64,000 nt of DNA from Monarcha castaneiventris obscurior (GCA_026261815.1 JAMPIT010000894.1:50875147-50939146), one strand, 5' to 3'. Positions 1 to 12,992 are shown, counted from the stretch's first letter. Notes: generated by a model from the sequence alone, not told the origin. Numbers and translations: made by a program.

Positions 1-1450
1 TAGGAGATAGCCTTATTTCAGTGAGGCAATCTGATTTATGTGACAGGCTCAAATGCAGCCCTGATACCTCAGCCCTTAACCTGACCCTGCTGTTGCTTTG
101 TCAGGGAGGCACTGCTTAACACTTCTTAAGGGAGCTTTGTCCACCTGAGATAGTTTATCAGCCCAAAGAAAAGCTCACACACTTACCTGGAAAAGCACCT
201 TACTCCTTCATGGGAATGCTAACATTGGTCCTGAAGAGGTGACAACCTAACTACCTCTGATTCCCTGACTACTCCACAGAATGGAATACCTAGTGTTTGT
301 CACAATTTCCTGCTGTCATTCCTGGCATTACACAAAATTTAAGGGAAAATTAAATGTATAGATAATCTAAGAAATCAATGCTTAAACACTTTAGTGACAA
401 TAAGAAATGCAGATTACCAGCAGACATACTACGAAGCAAGACAAAGCTGAGATAGTGTATTTGTATCAGAAGTTCCTGTCATATTACATATTAAGAAAAG
501 GAAGTGTATCTTAATCCAAATAATCCCTCTTAGAAGTGTAGGCTGCTGCATTTCCACTGTTGTATGGCAGAGAGGCTCTCTGCAAGAAAAGATCCGAGTG
601 ACGACCCAACATTCAGAACTCCCTGTTGATGTATTAATACAAAATTTTGCTCCACAGTTCAGCTAAGCAAAGTTCAGTCTTTCCTTTCCAATATGCTTTG
701 AGGGTGCCTGTAGAAATACTGTGTTACCAATTCAGCTCAATTAAGTTGAATTTGCACAGGGTCCAAAAATTTGCTGTTGTCCTGTAACTATTAATCCAGT
801 TGTGTTAGCAGTAATGATTTCAGAGGATGCTGCCATCGTGCCCCTAAACAGTAGTGCAACAAGAAATTATACTGGAGGGTGAGCCAAAGCCATTTTCATA
901 CAGTGACCAAAACTTCCAAAAGCACTTCAATGATCTGGGTAATATCTGCAGTGCTATTCTATGAGACGTGTTAGGCCTTGTTGAAATCTGCCTCAACAGG
1001 ACTCCAACCTGTAAATGAGCTAGAAATGGCAGCCTAGAGCTAAGTCATTACTCCCACTGTATCAAACAGTGCCTGCTTAAATATGTGGTCACAAAGTATG
1101 TTTTTTTTGTCATTTAGAGTCCAAACTATCTACAGTCTCTAGATGTAGTTAAGGACCTAATGGACTGGGCATTCAAAAACTCCTTTCAGGATCTAGTAAT
1201 TTCATTAAATTCCCAGTGAAAATTAGGCACATAGAGATAAGAAATAGAAAGATAAGAATAGGGTGTTTTGAGCTAGCTGATAGAAAATAGAAGTGCACAG
1301 AGCACTTTTTCCTAACCTTCCTTGATTTCTAAGATTTCAGTATCAGACTCTGTTATTTATATTCAGAAATTAGATTACTCCTGCAGATAAAAAGGTGGTT
1401 GGGTTAGTTTCCTAATTCATAGTAATTCTACTGTGTGTTTGATTTATGGG

Positions 1451-1470
1451 TTTTGTTGTTGTTGTTGTTT
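1451..1470. repeat. (TTG)n microsatellite
   Basis: A short run of about five TTG units lies inside a longer T/G-rich stretch that continues to about 1489. It is an ordinary simple repeat that may be length-polymorphic. Confidence 0.8.
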
Positions 1471-1659
1471 AGTTTTGTGGTTTTTTAACAGGGTAACTAT
1501 TCAACGTAAATTACAGAAGTAATTTACAGACAGAGGGCTAGAATTGCAGTCACCTATCTCTCGCTACTTACATTAATCTCTGAACTATGATGCCTTTCTG
1601 CCCTGCCTCTCTTTCCCACTGAATTAGGAGTTAATTCCTGCAAAGTGATTCTTGTCCAA

Positions 1660-1731
1660 ATGGAAAGGAAAATGCTGCCATCCACAAACTGCCCTATGGA
1701 AAGGAAAATGCTGCCATCCACAAACTGCCCT
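1660..1731. repeat. Perfect 36-bp tandem duplication
   Basis: Two identical head-to-tail copies of a 36-bp unit occupy 1660-1695 and 1696-1731. The unit begins atggaaagg and ends aaactgccct. There is no mismatch between the copies, which points to a recent duplication. Because 36 is a multiple of three, open frames reading through it simply repeat 12 codons. I do not regard these frames as genes. Confidence 0.95.
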
Positions 1732-2036
1732 GACAGAAGTAGGAGATAAAGCCTCAAGGAGCTTCTGTTGGAAAAGAGAATTGTTGCCCACTTTCTGAGC
1801 AAGTATTCTAAACATTAAGCTCTGCTGTAAAAAAGGAGGGCAACATCAGCATCACTGCATTCACTTTAAAAGGAAGGAGCAAGACTGGATCAATTCACTG
1901 AAAGAATGCCTGGAGTCACCTATTTTCAGCAAAGATGAAGTCTGTGATTCCCAAGGGAACAGAGATCGGCTGTAAGCCTGACTTGGGGCCTTAAAAAGTA
2001 CATTTTATTTGACATTCCCCATTTAGATTCCATAGT

Positions 2037-2112
2037 TATAATTTATACCATTAGTTGTTTCTTAATCCGTGGGATATAATTTATAACATAGGTTGTTTCT
2101 TTATTCATGTGT
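2037..2112. repeat. Diverged 38-bp tandem duplication
   Basis: Units at 2037-2074 and 2075-2112 both begin TATAATTTATA and both contain GTTGTTTCTT at the same offset, with scattered substitutions elsewhere. This is an older tandem duplication than the nearby 36-bp pair. Confidence 0.8.
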
Positions 2113-4332
2113 TTCCATCATGATATGCCAGCCTTTCTCATCCAGTGTGGGAATACAAGCAAACTGCTATTCTCAACACATATTTGTGCCTTTGGTCAAA
2201 GTCAGGGTATTTTGTTTCCTTTAAGATGCCATCAGTAATCAGTCATTAAAAAAGTTAAAACAAAAATCTCCATGGCTTTCAGTATTAATGTTAAAACAAC
2301 AACTGAGGATAAAGAAGCAGCAGCTTTTAAAATTAAAATATAAAAGGCATCTGCATAAACAAGGACATTTTCTGCTGCTGTGAGAATCCACTGATTCTGG
2401 TGGAGACACCTGAAAAATTTAGGTCCAAAATGTTCATCATCTGAATTATGTTTCATTAAACACCAAACCTATTTCAACCTTCCCGGTCACTCTGGTAGAG
2501 AATGGATGATAGTCTGTGCTTAATTACAGAATATTGTCTGACATAAACTGAAATCAAACCTTTGTATGTCTCTGTTAACTAATGAGATAGAGCAAATACA
2601 TTTACTTCCCTCTCTTGATTTTAGTCAGATGTTGGAATGAATTTTTAAAGCAACTGCTAAAGTAAATAAAAGTGAAGAGTTGACTGATAAGGCCAACACT
2701 GAAAGAATCCTTTGGGAATATTAGCACCAGACTGGGTGGAACATCACATACAATTCTGACCCATATTTGGTATAATAGCTAATCTTTTCCCTCTGTTTGA
2801 AAAACTCAGCTCTCATCTGTCTACCATGAATTTAATTGGGAAAGGAAAGGAACTGGGTACTATGCAAACAAATAACCTTATCAAATAGAGATCTTTAGAT
2901 AGAGACACTCACCTGTCAGTTCTGGCAGGGGTTACTTTAGCGTGTATTAGTGATTGCTTTTTCTAATTGCAGATTGTTTCAAATATGCCTTGAGATAAAG
3001 AAGTGCTAGAACACTGGCATGTGTCATGTGTCAAGGCTGCTGTGCTCCTGCAATTCACTGAAATTAACTCGTGGCTTAACTGCTTCATAATACCAGCATT
3101 TCCCTCTTTCTGAGCAAAACTGAATGCTCTGCACAGTAGAACATACTCTCCTATTATGAGCTTTCTTTTATACTCTGAGGGTTATCTCACTGTTCAAGAT
3201 TTGAGCACTCTGCACATTTCCCTATCTTTATCCAACAGAAATTAATAGAAACAACTTTGTTACAAAGTTTTGAAGGCTTAAAGAAACACTGCAGGAAACA
3301 AATATTTTATGAAAAAAAGAAACTATGGCGACAGTTTTCTTTCCAAAAACATCTGATAGAAAACGTGTTTATCAGCCCTAGTGTGTATTTATAAGCTAAA
3401 ATAATTAAAATACAATATCAATTAAAGAAACAGATGTAGATGTGGGAAAGGACTGTGGCATATGTTTAGAATCATGTGAGCATGTTCCTATTTGTGAAAG
3501 ATACTCTGTCAACATTTTTTTAAATGTAAAGCCAGCATTTCAACCACAATTATTAAATGTGGCTGCAGTCAGAAAAAGTTACTAGGCAAAAGTCTTATTC
3601 GGTAGATCTGTTCTCCATATGTAGTCAGTCCAAATGTACTCACTTAAGTGATAAAAATAAATTGTTACCATTTTTTACTCCTGTTAGTTCTGTACAGCCA
3701 AATACAGCTAAGAGGAAGTGAGCTGTATTCTATTTTAACTCCTGCACCACCACCAGATGATCTAGATGTCGGATCTGTATTATTGATGATACCATACAGG
3801 CCAGAAAGCACACAGCTTGACTGTGCAGGAAGACATGATGCAAAGGATGTGGTTTAATTAGGCAATGGCTTTATTAACTCATCTGGCAGCATTACCCAGC
3901 AATATGTCATACAGAGCAGGTCATAGCTCTTTCACTGATTGTTCCAACCTATTTTGAAGGTTGCTGTCAACTTTCCCTCCTTCCAGCCTAATTCCAGCTG
4001 TTGCTAGGGCCTCATCACCTCCTCATCTGTACCCACAAGGGTGCTACCTGCATGGCCCACTGTGACCTTTAAACAGGTAGACAGAGCCTCCAAACCACTG
4101 GTCTTGATCCAAGTGTGTCAAGGAGTAAGGTTTGTTTTTTCTTCCCCCTAGACCTCATGGGAAGCAGCAAAGAGCACATTACATACAACAGGTCACAGAA
4201 AGGAAACCCTCAGTAATTCACTGTCTCAAGGGAGCCATAAAAAACTAAATCTGCTTTCCCACTGGTAGTATGTTCAAAATTTCCTTACCCATAGATTTCA
4301 AACAACGCTTTTAGATTTCACTTTGCAAATGA

Positions 4333-4518
4333 GCACTAGGAAGTAGGGTCAGTTTCTCTATGTGGAGGTGAATGAACATTAGCACAGGTTGCCAGGGAGG
4401 CTGTGGAGTCTCCATCCTTGGGGATATGCAAAAGTTGTCAGGATGTGGTTGGAGCAGGGGGTAGGGCAAGATGACCTGCAGATGTCTCTTCCAGCCTCAA
4501 CTCCTCTGTAATTCTGAG
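4333..4518 (+). mobile_element. CR1 non-LTR retrotransposon, 3' end fragment
   Basis: The segment has the order of landmarks at the 3' end of avian CR1 elements. These are 'cacaggttgcc', then 'ctgtggagtctcc', then a 'ggagcaggggg' block, then 'gatgacctgcagatgtctc' followed by 'ttccagcctcaa'. It finishes with a degenerate form of the short ATTCTGTG-type terminal repeat, near 4507-4518. This gives a + strand orientation with the element's 3' end at about 4518. Homology may begin slightly earlier, near 4300. It is severely 5'-truncated, as most CR1 copies are, and diverged, so it is old and inactive. It is the first of three CR1 pieces that indicate a sauropsid genome. Confidence 0.85.
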
Positions 4519-4895
4519 TGCAAATATGAATTGGGTGTTAAGTGGCAAAATATATACATTGCCTCACAGACAAGCTGCCATTCCCAATTTTCAATTTTAT
4601 GCTTTCCCCAGCATCTGAGAAACTCAAAATTCACACATTATCATAGCAGTTAGAATTCCTGAGGAATTATCAACCTTTTGTATGGATAATGAAATGCAAT
4701 TGGCAACTGCATGAGAATCTTTAGGTACAATAACCAGCTGGATGGAAGTAATTGGATGGATAAAGAAAACACAAGCAAACAAACATTCATACAGAAAATC
4801 AGGAATCAGATCTTATGACAAGGAACTTTATGTCTTAACCTTATCTATTATGCCTGGAAAATTCTTTTTCTCCCTCTCTACTGACTATTTGCATG

Positions 4896-4901
<6 letters not shown>

Positions 4902-4933
<32 letters not shown>

Positions 4934-4944
4934 TATATATAAAT
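4902..4944. repeat. (AT)n microsatellite
   Basis: Alternating AT runs from 4902 to 4944, interrupted twice by an extra A, and preceded by a short GTGTGT run at 4895-4900. Open frames crossing it encode only Ile-Tyr repeats and are artefacts. Confidence 0.95.
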
Positions 4945-5649
4945 AGTGCATTCCATTTTTTGATATCCATAGGAAAACATTGCAGGCACTCGTTTGGTAT
5001 TTTAAACTGGTATTTAGAAGCCAGCTTCATATGCAGCACTGCTGCTTCCCTCATGACATATAAAAAAACCACAGTAGCTACAATATGCTTCCACATGCTT
5101 AGATGGTTTGTGTTTAACTTGCTGTATTTTCAATGAGGTACATTTAAAAGAAGAGGATGCCTGGCACCACATGCATAATTTTGATGAATAGACAAAACAT
5201 TTTCATCTGAAGTATGCTCACTTTATTAAAAAGAGTAATCTAATCTTAGCCTTTATTCTGTTAAATCAGTCATGTGTGACCCATTACTAACCCACTAACA
5301 TGGAATGTAACTCGAGAGCCAAAGAATTATTCCCACCATATTGCTTATCAGAGAACTGAAAAATAGGTATATACTATATTTTCTTGTTTAATCATTCCCA
5401 TTGGTGATTTATTGGCAAAGACACTACATTTGTGCATCTCTTTCAGCCTCACTCTTCATCTGTTAATTCTAATTATCCTCTTTCTATGTTTGCATCGTTC
5501 ACATGCCTTATTTGTGTACATACATACAAAGCCAGCATGCCATCAAAGAAGTATGAAAAATAATTTAGTGACTACCCAAGCAAAAAAGTCTGACACTGGA
5601 GGAAAGCCTGGCACTGTTTTTAGGAACAAAGATGAGAATCAAACACACC

Positions 5650-5664
5650 TTTTTTTTTTTTTTT
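5650..5664. repeat. Poly-T tract (T15)
   Basis: An uninterrupted run of 15 T. No adjacent retrogene or element body is recognisable on the side expected for a reverse-strand poly(A) tail. Confidence 0.9.
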
Positions 5665-6854
5665 CTGTTCCAAATAGTCAATTATCTTGAATTACTGGAC
5701 AATTTTCCTGAGGTCCACTGAAGTTCCTAGAAGGGCTTGAAAATGGCTGCTAGATTTCTGGGTTTATGTTCCAAGAGGAATAAAAGAAAAAAATCCTAGT
5801 CTTGCTGAAGACAGCACTTGCACTTGTTTCTTTGGTGTTTAGGAAGTGCCTTGAGACAGCCTTAGAAGAGCTGTATAGGAACAGCTTATTGCACTTACAA
5901 CAGGGGACTGTATGGTTTAGATCTCTGGAAATCATAGAAGTGCTACTGTATATCAGGCTTTCTTTGGGGAATGCATTGACCTAATATCTGGCAAAAGGGC
6001 AGATGGATATCGTGAGACAAATAATCAAAACTAGCATTTGGAATGTGCTTTTAAGACTGTAGAAGAAAGATGTTCTAAAGAACAGCTAGAACAAATCTGA
6101 GTGAAATGTACAAGTTGCTGTCAGGGTCTTGGCTTTTTCTTTTTTAAATTTCAAAACATAAATTAGACATTTACCACTGCTTCCTTCACCTTCTCCTTCT
6201 CTCAAACAGAAAAACTTAATCTGAAATTTTGATTTTTTCAGGAATTATCTCAGAAGTTGCTTTTGAGCAGAGAGATGATATAAAACTTAGGTCAAATTAA
6301 TCTATGGGTTTCTGATGAAGAGATACCATAGATCTTTTTCCTTAAAAAGAAAATAAATCAAACAAAAAAAACCCCCATACAACAACAAAACCAAGATGTA
6401 AAAAGTGCTTATTTTAATACTAAGTATTCAACTCACATGAAGAAAAAAAAGACAGTAAGACAATAAAAATTATTTTACTGAACAATGAGTGTGTGCAGAA
6501 AATATTTGCCAAATGCAACTGAAATGTTTCTGCCTGAATGAGATTTCTTTAAAAGACTAGCTAGAGAAATGTTATTCTAACTCAGTAAAGCTTAAGCTAT
6601 GCAAGAACCCAAGGTAGCAATCATGCATCTCTAAGAATGCCACTACACAGTAGAAGTAAAATAAACAGGATGAACAGGTTTCCAGGGTTCTTATAAAGAG
6701 AGGTGCATTACAACTTGTAGTGGAATCTTTTTAGCTGTTCTAATCATTAGAGCTATAAGAGACCCTGCTATTTATTCAAAACAACTTAAAGCAACTCTAA
6801 AGGTCCCAGTGTGATGTTTTCACTTCTAATTTTCATAAAATGTTGATAAGAGTG

Positions 6855-6985
6855 GAATCAAACTAGTTAGTTATCAGTCTTGATGTTGGCATAATGTGAC
6901 TGGAAATGTACAATTTGTAATTACTTGAAAGGAAACAAATTACCTTTAAGAGGAAAACCATAGGTAGAAATTGCAGAAATTAGAT
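6855..6985. promoter_or_regulatory. Possible conserved noncoding block
   Basis: The segment is an unusually non-repetitive stretch containing two ATTAC-type homeodomain core sites, TGTAATTACTTG and AAATTACC, within about 40 bases. Balanced, low-complexity-free sequence with clustered homeodomain cores is typical of vertebrate conserved noncoding elements. Conservation itself cannot be seen in one sequence, so this is inference only. Confidence 0.15.
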
Positions 6986-9900
6986 GTGTTAGGCTGCTCT
7001 TAAAAAAAAAAGGAAAAAGTACCTGTTATTTAACTTGCATTCTATGAGAAAGAATATGTATGCAAACCAAGGGCAAGTATGTACTAGTAAAAGCATGGAG
7101 TTGGTGGCTGAGCAGACACTTTTTATCTGTCATTTCCATGAAATACGCTAACAGCAAGTGACTTTTAGTCATATGATTTATTCCACGTCTGGGTTTTTAG
7201 AAACATAATAGAAGATGGAAGAACTGCCTGATGTTAAACTTTCATTTAAAACCCCCTCAAAAATCAGAGCTTTGGAGTTTAGACTTTGAAATAAAGCTCA
7301 TACAAAAATCTCATGCAAAACTTTAGGTCACAGATAATTAAGCCATGTGCTTAATTTTAAGCTTAATTTTCAGTCCCACCTAATCAGTACAGTTAACTTT
7401 TAAAGACACATTCTGATGGGTTTGAGATCCTATGCAAGCACTGGGCTAAGTGGAAACGGATACTAAGGAAGAGCACAAATCTCCAACTGTATCTGGACTT
7501 AAATTTGTCAAGAAAAAAGGACAAGCATTTTTCTAGTTCAGGAGAAACACAGACTTTTGTACAATGAGTTTCTTGGTTGTTGGAAAAGCAAATTTTCCTT
7601 AATTTTCTCTTCTACCACTACTGTCTGCCTGGCAATCTTAAGATGGGCAACTTAGAGTATGTTTCTTGAAGTGGAATCATCCTGGTTATTGTGTTTTTTG
7701 TTAGCAGAGAACCTAAACAAGGAATCACTTAAAGTAAATTCCAGTCAGTCACTGTACATCTCTAAACTCCAAAAGCCAGAAAGAATCACACTGATTGTTT
7801 CATCTGAAATTTTTATAAATAAACCATAGAATTTTCCCCAGATGTGGAATTAAAGCAAATAATTCTAAAAATTTAAACAAAAGAGTTAGAAAAGATGAAA
7901 TCTAATCTAATCATCCTGAGCCAAGATTTTTTTAAATAACTGTTCATCTTTTTCGAGGAACACATTATTAAGAGCAGTAAAATTGTGGCTGGAAGACAAT
8001 TCCTCTCTAAAGTATGGTGGCTGCAAATGGAACTGAACACATTGACGAGACTGTGCAACAACAAGATCACTTCATTAATTTTTATTGGATGATAAAAGGG
8101 AGGGACTGCTCCCAAACACAGCAGTTGCATTCTAGCCATAACCAGCCCAGTCCAGCCTCATGCTGCTGAGCACAGACACTTTTCACAGTGTGGAATAGGA
8201 TGGAAATTATGTCACATTGCTCACCTCCCTGTGACAGACTCCTCGCCATGATACTCTGTTTTCCATCACATATTTCATCTTTTAAATGCAAAATATGGGC
8301 CCTTTGCTTTCCCTAAGCCAAAGACTATGACTCAAGAGGAATTTGAACTGTGAAACCGCCTCCTTTCCGTCTCATTCTTTGCTTATTGATTGGAAAATTA
8401 GGTAACTTTGAATCTAAGAAATCAATTTAAAAAATAACCACAGCAACATCATAACCCCAGGATGCCTAAGAGCAGTTCTTTTTCAGTCTAAAAACACAAC
8501 TGTCCTACCTTTTATCTCTCTGAGTGACAAAGGGACAAAAATACTGCATCACTCTTCTCTCCTTGGTGCCTATATTTCTTCTGTATATGAGGTCTGACCC
8601 CACACTTCCACACAATGGCATTCAGTGCAATAAAGCACCACTGATCTTGCAATCCAAAAGCCAAAATTCTAAGGAGGGATCATCAACAAGCAATATAATG
8701 TTCTGAGACAGGAAATCTGAAGCTAAATTTCCTTAACCCATGGCTTGTGCCTAAACTACATGGAAATCCTCCTTATCAAGACATAAAAATGTTTAGTTAG
8801 GTGATAATAATGACCTGCTCACAGCAAAACTCATTTGCCTGTGCAATATGTCACTGAAATGATGGAGCAGAAATTCCTACTGGTTATACCTATTGCAAAG
8901 ATAAATCTCTGCTACCAGGGTAAAGACCCCTTCAGACCCAAATTAAAATCCTTTAAATATCATAGTCCCACTTCAATATTTTTACAAAACATACATACAT
9001 GCAATACTTATATTTACAGATGGAATGAATTCTCATGATGGAAAAAAAGAGACAGAAAATACCTTTTACCAATACCAGAACTGTCCATTAGATTTTTTGT
9101 CAAGATAGATCTCTTTTTAGGAAAATGGCTACTGCTACATGAAGTTGTTGAAGTGAATTTTCTATCTAGCCTGGGTGATAGCAAGCTAATTATTTTTCTT
9201 ACTTTCTGATGATAAGGCAGGTTCCTTTGTAATGACCATGACTAGATTGGCCCCACTTTAACTGCTTCCTATTGTTTCTGAACATGGGAATGTTCAACAA
9301 CTCACAGACTGTTGACTGAAAATTGACAGAGGGGAAAAAATGTTGTAACTCATTAAACATCACCAGCTTCTAATTGAAAGGAAGTGGAACTATAAAATTG
9401 TGTGTCACCTTCCACTGAGTCAGTACAACAAAGGCTATTTATAGGTTCTGTGACCCAGAAGCTCTTCACAGACTCCAAGCAGTCCTCCAGGGTGGATATC
9501 AGTAGCTGTTTGGTAGCAGAGGATACCACAAGTATTCCTGGAAGAAGCATGTAGTTTTACTTGGCAAATAATTTTAACTTCCAAAAAGAACAATCACAGG
9601 AAACAGACATATCAGAATGGATGCAATTGTCCTGGACTCCAGACAAACAGACTAGGCCTAATAGGTCTTAATAAGAAAATGTCACTATAACTTAAGGTTC
9701 CACAAGTTATTCTCTATGTCCAAAATAATTTCTCTTAGTAGAAGATCAACCTTAATATTTTAATATCAAGAGACAGGACGGCTTCAGAATGCTCCATCAG
9801 CTCCCCTTCTCCATTGTTTGTGCATACACTGAAAGCTCTCTCCAGTCAATATCTGAAAACCATACTGCATGGCAATAGCTGGAACAATATATAATTTATT

Positions 9901-12559
9901 TTTTTCTAAAATGACTCTGCTTTCTTTAGCTAGATTTAGAGAAACACACTTCCCAAAAATCTCTGGCAAACTCTTTTATGGCAATCATGTACCTTTAATG
10001 TTCATCACCCTAAGCACCAAAAGACAGTAGTAAAAATTGAACTATTAGATCCTTTTTCTTTCATTTTCCATTTGATTCATGGCTGTTTATGCAGATCAAC
10101 TTCCATTGACAAGTGAAATGTTACCAGCCGTCACGTTAAAAACAACAAATTTTCATGGAGCAATGTAGTCTGTTCCTCAGTTTATGAAGAACCTTATCAT
10201 TTCTATTTTTTACAAGGAAAAAAACCGAAGAAAACCCCCTAATTCAGAGATTCCTTCAGTCTGTATTTCTCTTCTTAGAATAAATATGACATGTAGAAAT
10301 AGCAACAACGATTCTATTGCAGATGTTCTGTCCTATATCAGGTCTTGGAACCAGAGACACTTTGTGTGGAATATGTGCATGTTGCTATGTATATGTGCTA
10401 AACACATATGACGTCCTCAGATGAGAATGTGATGTGAAAACTGTTGTGGGAACAAAACCAAAACTTTATGCAATTTAGCTGCAATGAAAACTACAATAAA
10501 TTATAGCCAGAATTAGAGGAATTACTCATGGTGTCTCAGTATCAAAAATAACAAAAACATTTCCAACTTTGGAGAAAGAGTGGATTTTGAGAAGGCTGCT
10601 GTATCAAATCTAGAATGCAGGGATGCTGCTGGTTTGACAAGAAAGTTTTATGTGGCAAGTAAGGAAAGGGGTCCTCAGACACCCCAACCTACCCAAGCAC
10701 CTTTCTACTTTAACTTAATTAATTTTTTTTCAAAAAGTGTTCAAGAGATTTATTTTCACTCTATCAAAGAACATGTGTGCTGAAACTTCAGAGGTTGCCA
10801 CAAAATTAGATTTTCATCCTTTGGTCAGATCTACCCATAATTTCTTGCCTGAATCCTTTTCAGTGGTAATTGAAAACAAAAATGCTAATGATTACATGCA
10901 AATGTCTTTTTTTAAACTGTTGGCAGTTTAAAGAAAGAAAAGTTAGGGGTGTATTGCTGCTAACCAAAATTCATATGCTGTGTTAACTTTTACTGTTTGA
11001 CTTCCTGAATTTTTTAGCAGGGGAAACTTCTTGAGACAGTGCCCATAACCACACCATTTCTGAATGAGTGAGATTCATATACAAGTAGCTTTCTTGAGCG
11101 AAAATGAAGGCTGGCATTTTGAAAAAAGAGCTGCTGTCTTTGTGAACAAGAGAAGACACAGATAAATATTCAGAACAGGATTTCATAGGTATTTCAGTAG
11201 AAGAAGGATCCATTCAAAGTTCAATCTATAGAGAGGTTAACATTAGTGTGGCCTTCTCTCTGACGAACACAATAAAATTTACATAGTGGTTTGATGACAG
11301 GGAGTTCAGTAGCAATGCTGGTTTAAAACCTCGAGGCTTTTTTCCTGCCTCTTGGCAAAGTTTGCTGTCAGTCTCATTGTGTTGACAACTCATGGAGCTG
11401 TGCTGTGAACATTTCATAGAACCTGAAAAAAAACACCCTCTCCCTCTTTCTTTTTTCCCCAGATTTTTTTTTTTTAAGCTCATAAGTTATGCACTCTGAC
11501 TTCTGCAAGAGACAGAAATGGGAAGTAAGTCTTTGCTGTAGTATCCTCAATGCCCAATGGACTTTTAGTTATGAGACTGACACAGACGACATGCCCTCTA
11601 CCATTTCACACAATGTCGGCCTGAAGGAACAGGATGATAAAAGGAAGCACAGGATGTCTCAGGAAGCACAATCCTGAGAGCAGGCATTGCCACACCCCCA
11701 AACAAAACATGACACCTACTTTGGCAAGCGAATATTGCCCCATAGTCTGCCCACAGAAGATACAATGGCCAGGCTCTTCCATCTCCTGCAACTCTTTCAA
11801 AGGGGGTGGGAAAGAACACCTTCAGCCAACCCCAGACAACAAAAAGGGATGGTATGAGATGAACCACATAAAGAATATCCAGAACTCTTTTGGAGAGCCT
11901 ACTAGAACAAGAGGAGGTAAAGATTCAACCAGCACTACAAGTTTCTGACAGAAGAGGTAAAAAAGCCCTGCTTGCACTCTTAAATGTTAATGGCACTGCC
12001 TCTCTTAGTGCATGTACTCATCCGCAACCAGCTCTTGAGGAAGTTGTTTCTCCATATGTGCAATAATTTTTGTGAGCAACAGATGAGAGAGGACCCCCTC
12101 AGACCTAGGTGTTCTAAAAGAACATGTCCCTTTGGGTTTACATCAGAAGGTGAAAAGTAAAGGAGGGTTGTGTGAAGAACAAGGATAGAATTGTACTGCA
12201 TTCTAGTGATTCAAGTAGGAACATTTGTGACATTGTTATCAAGATCATTCCCAGGAACAGTGTCTCAGCCCAACCAAAACACAGATACTGTTGGAGTGAA
12301 AGCTTCTCTGGACTCAGGCCCAGAGGAAAGCCAAAGCACAGGAGCTGAGTTAAAACCTTTGGACAAACTGAGATATGTGAAATCATACCGAAGTGAAATA
12401 GAAATATAGATTTTTTAACTTTTAGTAGAAACACATACTAAGTGCCTTAAACATTAAAAAGCTTCAGCAGAGACCTTAAACACAGTTCTTTTTGCTGTGG
12501 CAGTGTTACCCTTCTACAGAATTCTTTATTTTAGACAAAATATAGATAGAATGATACTG

Positions 12560-12992
12560 TTCACATTTTTTAGATATAGTGTTCACATAAACAATAAGAG
12601 CTGATAGAAACTGTATATGCAAATCTGTGTAATACCTATGCAATACTCGTGTAAGTCTTGTTAGAATTAGATCAGGTTAGGTTAAGAAAAGAAAAACCAG
12701 AATCCTGTGTTAATCTCATTGGTCAATTAACAAATATAATCCACACTTCTGTAAGAAAAAATTTAATTAGAAGAAATTAGAAGAAGAAGCTGTTTTCTGT
12801 CTGCTGTTTTTGCTTGCTGCTGCTGCTGCTGCTCTTTGGCTTTATCATGTAACCCCCTTCGAACTCTGCCTTCAAGAAGCTGAGAGACTGTGAAATAAAG
12901 AACTTGGCAGAACAGCAGCCTCCTCTGCTCTCCTTTAGCCTGGTCTGAGAAGGAAGGGTATCCCATCAAAAGCTCAACAAGACACAACTGCA
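12560..12992 (+). mobile_element. Candidate LTR of an endogenous retrovirus
   Basis: The segment carries promoter and polyadenylation signals in the order expected of a retroviral LTR on the + strand. A 9-bp motif (TGTTCACAT) is repeated at 12558 and 12580. An inverted CCAAT box (ATTGG, 12718-12722) precedes a TATA-like AAATATAAT (12732-12740), and AATAAA follows at 12894-12899. A pyrimidine-rich stretch downstream resembles a U5 region. A (GCT)6 run at 12815-12832 would fall within R. The right edge is placed at a CA at about 12992. The left edge, a primer-binding site and target-site duplications are not resolved. I see no recognisable gag, pol or env coding sequence beside it, so if real it is probably a solo or decayed copy. 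A cellular promoter or chance ordering remains possible. Confidence 0.3.
12815..12832. repeat. (GCT)6 trinucleotide repeat
   Basis: Six uninterrupted GCT units, which read as polyglutamine in a short minus-strand frame. The frame lacks any other gene-like property. Confidence 0.9.

Larger units (their letters stand above)
1..4299. other. Gene-free AT-rich sequence, left end
   Basis: No exon, RNA gene or recognised transposable element is visible here. Open frames are all under about 85 codons and have no domain or codon pattern suggesting translation. The block holds a short TTG repeat near 1.45 kb, a perfect 36-bp tandem duplication at 1.66 kb and a diverged 38-bp tandem duplication at 2.04 kb, each listed separately. 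The sequence reads as intergenic or deep intronic DNA. A small exon without obvious coding content could have been missed. Confidence 0.6.
4519..12555. other. Gene-free AT-rich sequence with microsatellites
   Basis: No gene is supported. The block contains an (AT)n microsatellite at 4.9 kb and a run of 15 T at 5650-5664. It also contains a possible conserved block near 6.85-6.99 kb. Between about 11.3 and 12.4 kb the composition is somewhat less AT-rich, with overlapping open frames up to 104 codons on both strands. None shows a domain, signal peptide or repeat structure I recognise, and the overlapping frames suggest chance. I see no transposon with definable ends here. Confidence 0.55.

Noticed and set aside
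4742..5136. Overlapping open frames on both strands rich in Ile-Tyr repeats
   Set aside because: They are translations of the (AT)n microsatellite and have no other coding evidence.
9353..9550. 65-codon minus-strand frame considered as a possible retrogene or exon fragment
   Set aside because: No protein family could be recognised and there are no convincing splice sites or poly(A) traces.
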